Shown here piece by piece: positions 59,438 to 64,000 of a stretch of DNA of 64,000 bases. The translations under genes and the position numbers were made by a program. Source of the DNA: Limosilactobacillus oris (GTDB taxonomy: Bacteria; Bacillota; Bacilli; Lactobacillales; Lactobacillaceae); the NCBI RefSeq assembly GCF_025311495.1, contig NZ_CP104398.1, positions 1,426,001-1,490,000 on the forward strand. Reading direction: 5' to 3'. Every line of letters starts with the position of its first letter. Position 1 is the first letter of the stretch. The notes below the pieces were generated by a model. The model made no database searches. It worked only from the letters and a program-made list of their open reading frames with translations, and was not told where the DNA came from.

Positions 59438-59617
59438 ATGAAATTTAACCGTCAATTCTATAAGACAAGCAGCTTCTACTTCGGCTGGGCCCTGGTATTA
59501 GCGCCCCTCGTCAACCTAGCCGTTAGTCAGGACCCGGTGGGGAAGATTCTCAATTATGGGTGCCAGCTTTTTGGCCTGCTTTTCCTGATTGCGTCCCTTA
59601 TTAAACGCGAACGCTAG
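59438..59617 (+). CDS. Small one-repeat FNxxFY membrane protein
   Basis: This 59-residue protein, MKFNRQFYKTSSFYFG followed by two hydrophobic helices, is clearly related to each half of the minus-strand protein at 51125-51511. GTGAGGA precedes the ATG. Function is unknown. Its 3' end overlaps the end of the converging acetyltransferase gene by 17 bases with no terminator between. Confidence 0.65.
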   Translation: MKFNRQFYKTSSFYFGWALVLAPLVNLAVSQDPVGKILNYGCQLFGLLFLIASLIKRER

Positions 59618-60119
59618 GGTAGTTCTTGCCATAAATCTTGAGTTCCCGGTATTCGCCGGCAACTTTGGCGATGGCGGGGAGGTGGCCCCAGTATTCAAAG
59701 CCACTCTGCTTGAAGAGCCCCTGGCTCGCCTGGTTGCGTTCGTAAATGTAGGCAACGACCGTCTTAAAGTGGAGCTCTTCTTTGATTTGCTGGTCGGCAA
59801 ATGCGAGGAGCCGGCGGCCGAGGCCCTGCCGGTGGGCGCCGTGGTGGATGTAAATCGCAATTTCTGCCGTGTCTGTGTAAGCGGGGTGGGTGGAAAAGTA
59901 TTCCAGGGCGCACCAGCCGCTGACCTTGCCATCGCTGTCAACTACCCAGAGGGGGTGGCGGTCGTCAAACTGGGCGAACCACTCTTCGCGGTCCGCAACG
60001 GTAATCGGCCTGCTTTCGTCGGTGGCAATGCCGGCCGCAACGGCCTCATTAAAGATGTTGATGATGGTTTCCCAGTCGCTGGCCTCTGCCCGGCGAATCT
60101 TAATTGTTGCTTTTGTCAT
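59601..60119 (-). CDS. GNAT N-acetyltransferase, PAT/BAR-like
   Basis: This 172-residue acetyltransferase shows IRRAEASDWETIINIFNEAV at the start and the acetyl-CoA loop HRQGLGRRLL, with the GWCALEYFSTHPAYTDTAEIAIYI strand pair typical of the phosphinothricin acetyltransferase-like group. The physiological substrate is unknown. ATG 60119 follows AAAGGAG; 60143 lacks a site. It interrupts the purEKB and purCSQL blocks on the opposite strand. Confidence 0.87.
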   Translation of the reverse strand: MTKATIKIRRAEASDWETIINIFNEAVAAGIATDESRPITVADREEWFAQFDDRHPLWVVDSDGKVSGWCALEYFSTHPAYTDTAEIAIYIHHGAHRQGLGRRLLAFADQQIKEELHFKTVVAYIYERNQASQGLFKQSGFEYWGHLPAIAKVAGEYRELKIYGKNYPSVRV

Positions 60120-60235
60120 TGTAAGATCTCCTTTACGAATCATTGTAGACGCTCTTACGGGTGCTGACCAGTTATCTGGTCGGCACCGTTTTATTTACGG
60201 ACAAAGTTAGGTGACTATCCCTTTCTATTAGCAAT

Positions 60236-60279
60236 AATAGCGAACAATATCACGGAATGAATGGCTAAAGTTAACGAAA
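60236..60279 (+). promoter_or_regulatory. PurBox-like pair upstream of purC
   Basis: AATAGCGAACAAT (60236-60248) matches AWWWCCGAACWWT at 12 of 13 positions and is centred about 77 bases before the expected transcript start, the distance reported for PurBoxes in Lactococcus. A degenerate inverted partner AAAGTTAACGAAA (60267-60279) lies 18 bases downstream. Confidence 0.5.
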
Positions 60280-60283
60280 ACCG

Positions 60284-60312
60284 TTGACAGACAGCACCGC
60301 CGATAGTATATT
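60284..60312 (+). promoter_or_regulatory. purC operon promoter
   Basis: TTGACA (60284-60289) and TATATT (60307-60312) with 17-base spacing. Confidence 0.82.
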
Positions 60313-60388
60313 GTTAGTATAAAAGGGCGAATGAATTCCGCCTATTGCTTAACATAGTTCGTGATTTGGTAAAGGAGACGCGACTGAG

Positions 60389-61108
60389 ATGGAAAAACTA
60401 TTGTACACCGGTAAGGCAAAACAGATGTGGCAAACCGACGACCCCGAGGTTTTACGGGTCGTTTACATGGACCAGGCCACGGCACTGAACGGCAAGGAAA
60501 AGGACCATTTTGCTGGTAAGGGGAAGGCCGCCAACGCAATTTCCACCCTGGTTTTCCAATACTTAGTCCGTCATGGTATCCAGACCCACTTCATCAAGAA
60601 GCTGTCTGATAAGGAAGAGTTGGTTAAAAAGTGTCAGATGGTGCCGCTGGAATTTGTGACCCGGAATGTGATCGCGGGCCACTTTGCCAGCCGTTACGGC
60701 TTGCATGAAGGGGACTCTTTAACCGAACCAGTGGAAGAAACTTTCTACAAGAGCGACCAGCTTGACGACCCATTCATCAACGAGTCCGCGACGATTGCGC
60801 TCGGGATTGCGACCCACCAAGAACTCGAACAGATGTGGGGTGTCTGCCGGGAAGTCAACACCCTGCTGACCCACCTTTTTGCCCAGGCGGGAATGCGGTT
60901 GGTGGACTTCAAACTGGAATTTGGCCACCTCAGTGATGGCAAGATTATTCTGGCTGACGAGTTTTCGCCGGACAACTGCCGGCTTTGGGACCTCAAGACG
61001 AACGACCACCTGGACAAGGACGTTTACCGGCGGGGCCTCGCCGACTTGACGACCACCTACGATGAAGTGCTGGCCCGGTTACAACAAGCAATTGCGGAGG
61101 AAAACTAA
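60389..61108 (+). CDS. purC: SAICAR synthetase
   Basis: This 239-residue enzyme joins aspartate to CAIR. Its start LLYTGKAKQMW, the block PLEFVTRNVIAGHFASRYG and LVDFKLEFG are typical. Its stop shares a base with the purS start (TAATG). Confidence 0.96.
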   Translation: MEKLLYTGKAKQMWQTDDPEVLRVVYMDQATALNGKEKDHFAGKGKAANAISTLVFQYLVRHGIQTHFIKKLSDKEELVKKCQMVPLEFVTRNVIAGHFASRYGLHEGDSLTEPVEETFYKSDQLDDPFINESATIALGIATHQELEQMWGVCREVNTLLTHLFAQAGMRLVDFKLEFGHLSDGKIILADEFSPDNCRLWDLKTNDHLDKDVYRRGLADLTTTYDEVLARLQQAIAEEN

Positions 61109-61359
61109 TGACTAAAGTTCGGATTTTCGTTACCTACAAGCCGTCCGTATTTGACCCCCAGGGGGACACGATCAAGAAGACCATTCACAACCTCGGACAC
61201 GATGAAGTCCAGGATGTTCAAGTCGGCAAGTTCTTCGACGTCATGGTTGACGGGGGCAGCGACCAAGTTGCCGCTACCGTCAAGCAAATCGCCGATCAGC
61301 TCCTGGTCAACTTCAACATGGAAACCTACACCTACCAAGTAATGGAGGATCATCAATGA
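61108..61359 (+). CDS. purS: Phosphoribosylformylglycinamidine synthase subunit PurS
   Basis: This 83-residue small subunit bridges PurL and PurQ for ammonia transfer. [21 protein letters not shown] and the C-terminal [11 protein letters not shown] fit the family. Its stop overlaps purQ by four bases. Confidence 0.95.
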   Translation: MTKVRIFVTYKPSVFDPQGDTIKKTIHNLGHDEVQDVQVGKFFDVMVDGGSDQVAATVKQIADQLLVNFNMETYTYQVMEDHQ

Positions 61360-62036
61360 AAATTGCGGTAATCGTTTTTCCAGGTTCCAATTGTGATATT
61401 GATATTTACGAGGCCCTGCACACGGTCTGTGGCGCGGACGTCGACTACGTTTCCCACAAGCAGGAGAGCCTGGCAGGCTACGACGCGGTGATGCTTCCCG
61501 GGGGCTTTTCCTACGGCGACTACCTGCGGGCCGGAGCAATCGCCCGCTTTTCACCCGTGATGGGGGCCGTGGTTGAAATGGCCCGGGCTGGAAAACCAGT
61601 TTTTGGGACCTGCAATGGCTTTCAGATTTTAACTGAGGCGGGACTGTTGCCTGGCGGCTTGAAGCGCAATGATAGCCAACAGTTTGTCTGCAAGACGGTA
61701 CCGCTGGAGGTGGTTTCCAACCGGACCCTCTTTACCAGCCAGTACCAAGAGCACGAACGGATTGCCCTACCAATTGCTCACGCAGACGGTAGCTACTATG
61801 CCGACCAGGAGACCCTTGACCAGCTCGAGGCGCACCACCAGGTCGTCTTCCGTTATGCCGAAGAAAACCCGAATGGCAGTCTGCGGAACATCGCTGGAAT
61901 TTGCAACGAGCGGGGCAACGTGCTCGGCATGATGCCGCACCCGGAGCGGGCCGTTGAAGCGCTCCTCGGCAATACCGATGGGCTGCGGTTGTTCAAGTCC
62001 CTGTTAGCAAACGGCAGTGTGAAAGTGGAGGAATAG
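61356..62036 (+). CDS. purQ: Phosphoribosylformylglycinamidine synthase subunit PurQ
   Basis: This 226-residue class I glutamine amidotransferase supplies ammonia to PurL. The nucleophile is Cys86 in FGTCNGFQ and the His-Glu pair is in [11 protein letters not shown]. Confidence 0.96.
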   Translation: MKIAVIVFPGSNCDIDIYEALHTVCGADVDYVSHKQESLAGYDAVMLPGGFSYGDYLRAGAIARFSPVMGAVVEMARAGKPVFGTCNGFQILTEAGLLPGGLKRNDSQQFVCKTVPLEVVSNRTLFTSQYQEHERIALPIAHADGSYYADQETLDQLEAHHQVVFRYAEENPNGSLRNIAGICNERGNVLGMMPHPERAVEALLGNTDGLRLFKSLLANGSVKVEE

Positions 62037-62039
62037 ACG

Positions 62040-64000
62040 ATGAAGCAAGCAATGTCACCGGAAGAAATCAAAGCCCAAAAGCCTTACCTGGACTGGAGCC
62101 TGAGCGAAGCGGAATACAACTACATCAGTGAACAGCTCCTGGGGCGGTTGCCAAACTACACGGAGACCGGCCTCTTCTCCGCAATGTGGAGTGAACACTG
62201 TTCTTACAAGAAGTCCAAGCCGGTCCTCCGGCTCTTCCCCAACAAAAACGCCCGGGTGCTCCAGGGACCAGGTGAAGGCGCCGGGGTCGTGGACATTGAT
62301 GATGGTCAGGCGGTTGTCTTCAAGGCCGAAAGCCACAACCACCCGACGACCGTGGAACCTTACCAGGGGGCCGCAACCGGAATCGGCGGTATCCTGCGGG
62401 ACATCTTTAGTATGGGTGCCCGCCCGGTAGCATCGCTTGACTCCCTTCACTTTGGCGAACTGACGGACGCGCAGACGAAGATGCGGGTTACCGGGACCGT
62501 CCGCGGCATCGGTGACTACGGCAACTGTATGGGGATTCCCACGGTCGCTGGGGAAACGACCTTTGATTCTTGCTACCAGGGCAACGTCCTCTGTAACGCC
62601 ATGAGTGTCGGCCTGATGGACCAGAAAGACCTGCAAAAGGGGAAGGCGGCCGGAATCGGCAACGCGGTCATGTACGTCGGTGCTAAGACTGGCCGGGATG
62701 GAATCCATGGCGCGACCTTTGCCTCCGCGGACTTTAGCGACGAAAACGCGACCCAGCGTTCCGCTGTCCAGGTCGGGGACCCCTTCATGGAAAAACTCCT
62801 GTTGGAGGCCTGCCTAGAAGTAATCACGAAGCACCCCGACTGGCTGGTCGGCATTCAAGACATGGGGGCCGCTGGAATCGTTTCCTCCAGTGCCGAAATG
62901 GCTTCCGAGGGGAACAGTGGGATGGAACTAGACCTGGACCTGGTTCCCCAGCGTGAAAGCGGGATGTCGGCCTATGAAATCATGCTCAGCGAGTCCCAGG
63001 AACGGATGCTGCTCTGTGTTAACAAGGGCCACGAGGAAGACGTCAAGAAGGTCTTTGACTTTTACGACCTTGAGGCGGTCACCATTGGCCGGATCACGGC
63101 TGGTCACCAGTACGTCCTCCACCATGACGGCGAGGTAGTCTGTGACATTCCGGTCAGCAGCCTGACCGACGACGTGTTGGAAGAACACAGTGAGGAAAAG
63201 AAGCCCGCCCGGATCATTGCGGCTGAACAGGAACCAGCTTGGCAGCCCCAGATTACGGACGTGGAAGCAACCCTCCACTCCCTGCTCCAGCAAAGTACGG
63301 TTGCCGACAAGAGCAGCCTTTACCAGCAGTACGACTCCCAGGTGCGGACGAACACCGTTGTCGGTCCCGGCAGTGATGCTGGGGTAATCCGAGTGCGGGG
63401 GACGCATAAGGGCCTGGCAATGACCACCGACGGCAACGGCCGTTTCGTCTACCTGAGTCCGAAGGTTGGCGGGCAGATTGCCCTAGTTGAAGCGGTCTGC
63501 AATATCATCGCCAGCGGGGCCGAACCATTGGCGATTACTGACTGCCTTAACTACGGTGACCCGAACGACCCGGAAATCTTCTGGGAGCTGCACCAGTCCG
63601 TCCAGGGGATGGCAAATGCCTGCCGGGTCTTTGATACCCCGGTCATCTCCGGGAACGTTTCCTTGTACAACGAAAATAACGGTCAGGCTATCCACCCGAC
63701 CCCGATGGTAGGGATGGTCGGCCTGGTCAAGAACCTCGACCACGTTATCCCGTCCTTTGCCCAGCATCCTGGGGACCGTGTTTACCTGGTGGGGCAGACC
63801 GGCGACGACTACGCGGGCTCCGAACTGCAAAAAATGCTCCAGGGGGATATCAGCGGGACGTTAGCTGATTTCGACCTGGAAACCGTCCGTGACTACCTGC
63901 ACCGCCTGCTCAAGCTAATGCAGGCTGGTAAGGTTGCCAGCGCCCATGACCTCAGCGAGGGCGGCCTCGGGGTGGCCCTGAGCGAAACCCTCTTTAAGAC
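62040..64000 (+). CDS. purL: Phosphoribosylformylglycinamidine synthase subunit PurL, partial
   Basis: The frame starts at ATG 62040 behind GTGGAGG, three bases after purQ, and runs open to the window edge (653 residues seen; small-type PurL is about 740). [40 protein letters not shown] and [10 protein letters not shown] identify it. It makes FGAM from FGAR with ammonia from PurQ. The 3' end is outside the window. Confidence 0.96.
   Translation, partial: MKQAMSPEEIKAQKPYLDWSLSEAEYNYISEQLLGRLPNYTETGLFSAMWSEHCSYKKSKPVLRLFPNKNARVLQGPGEGAGVVDIDDGQAVVFKAESHNHPTTVEPYQGAATGIGGILRDIFSMGARPVASLDSLHFGELTDAQTKMRVTGTVRGIGDYGNCMGIPTVAGETTFDSCYQGNVLCNAMSVGLMDQKDLQKGKAAGIGNAVMYVGAKTGRDGIHGATFASADFSDENATQRSAVQVGDPFMEKLLLEACLEVITKHPDWLVGIQDMGAAGIVSSSAEMASEGNSGMELDLDLVPQRESGMSAYEIMLSESQERMLLCVNKGHEEDVKKVFDFYDLEAVTIGRITAGHQYVLHHDGEVVCDIPVSSLTDDVLEEHSEEKKPARIIAAEQEPAWQPQITDVEATLHSLLQQSTVADKSSLYQQYDSQVRTNTVVGPGSDAGVIRVRGTHKGLAMTTDGNGRFVYLSPKVGGQIALVEAVCNIIASGAEPLAITDCLNYGDPNDPEIFWELHQSVQGMANACRVFDTPVISGNVSLYNENNGQAIHPTPMVGMVGLVKNLDHVIPSFAQHPGDRVYLVGQTGDDYAGSELQKMLQGDISGTLADFDLETVRDYLHRLLKLMQAGKVASAHDLSEGGLGVALSETLFK

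Noticed and set aside
62055-62708. 217-codon minus-strand frame
   Set aside because: It is antisense to purL, which is intact in this region.

Overview
The window reads as chromosomal DNA of a lactic acid bacterium (Lactobacillaceae). Signs of this are catabolic acetolactate synthase with acetolactate decarboxylase, L-2-hydroxyisocaproate dehydrogenase, a fused glutamine-type ABC transporter, a CBS-less IMP dehydrogenase, PyrR attenuators, T-boxes, CcpA cre sites and a YSIRK/LPQTG surface protein. The G+C-rich third positions (many CGG, CTG and GCC codons) suggest a higher-GC Limosilactobacillus-like species, but the sequence alone does not settle the species. No rRNA, tRNA, CRISPR array, prophage or intact insertion sequence was seen.

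Layout. 0-3 kb: end of a glycerophosphodiesterase, then a relP-response regulator-histidine kinase operon. 3-9 kb: guaC, purA, a membrane protein, pyrR with its own attenuator, and rlmD. 9.2-12 kb: two flavin reductases and an ApbE flavin transferase; the second reductase carries four copies of the ApbE target motif D-A-x-T-G-A-S in a C-terminal tail. 12-21 kb: T-box-serS, a doubly frameshifted surface protein, a glutamine-type ABC transporter, and tandem amino acid permeases (the second behind a T-box). 21-24 kb: nupC and a nucleoside hydrolase under likely CcpA control. 24-29.5 kb: rsmG-noc-parA-parB-DUF951-ychF, a chromosome segregation block. 29.7-36 kb: a broken glutaminase, then deoC-deoB-pdp-deoD-deoR. 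36-41 kb: guaB, an LCP protein, a two-component system and azlCD. 41.5-44 kb: pyrDFE behind two PyrR attenuators. 44-50 kb: hicDH, cfa, an AI-2E family protein and alsS-aldB. 50-52 kb: an AT-richer patch with small membrane proteins and an HTH regulator. 52-64 kb: fhs, a 5'-truncated GH127 beta-L-arabinofuranosidase, purEK-purB and purCSQL (purL runs off the end).

How it works together. Much of the window is nucleotide economy. De novo purine genes (purA, purE, purC and perhaps fhs) have PurBox-like pairs upstream at similar geometry. Pyrimidine genes respond to PyrR in trans, because pyrR lies 35 kb from pyrDFE. Nucleosides are imported (nupC), hydrolysed, or phosphorolysed and fed to central metabolism through deoCB; these genes carry cre sites. 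The Noc gene is accompanied by three Noc-type palindromes about 16 kb apart.

The strongest candidate for an undescribed system is the 9.2-12 kb operon. It looks like a cytoplasmic NAD(P)H:flavin reductase with a PAS-like domain and a tail built to hold up to four covalent FMN groups, together with its own cytoplasmic flavin transferase.
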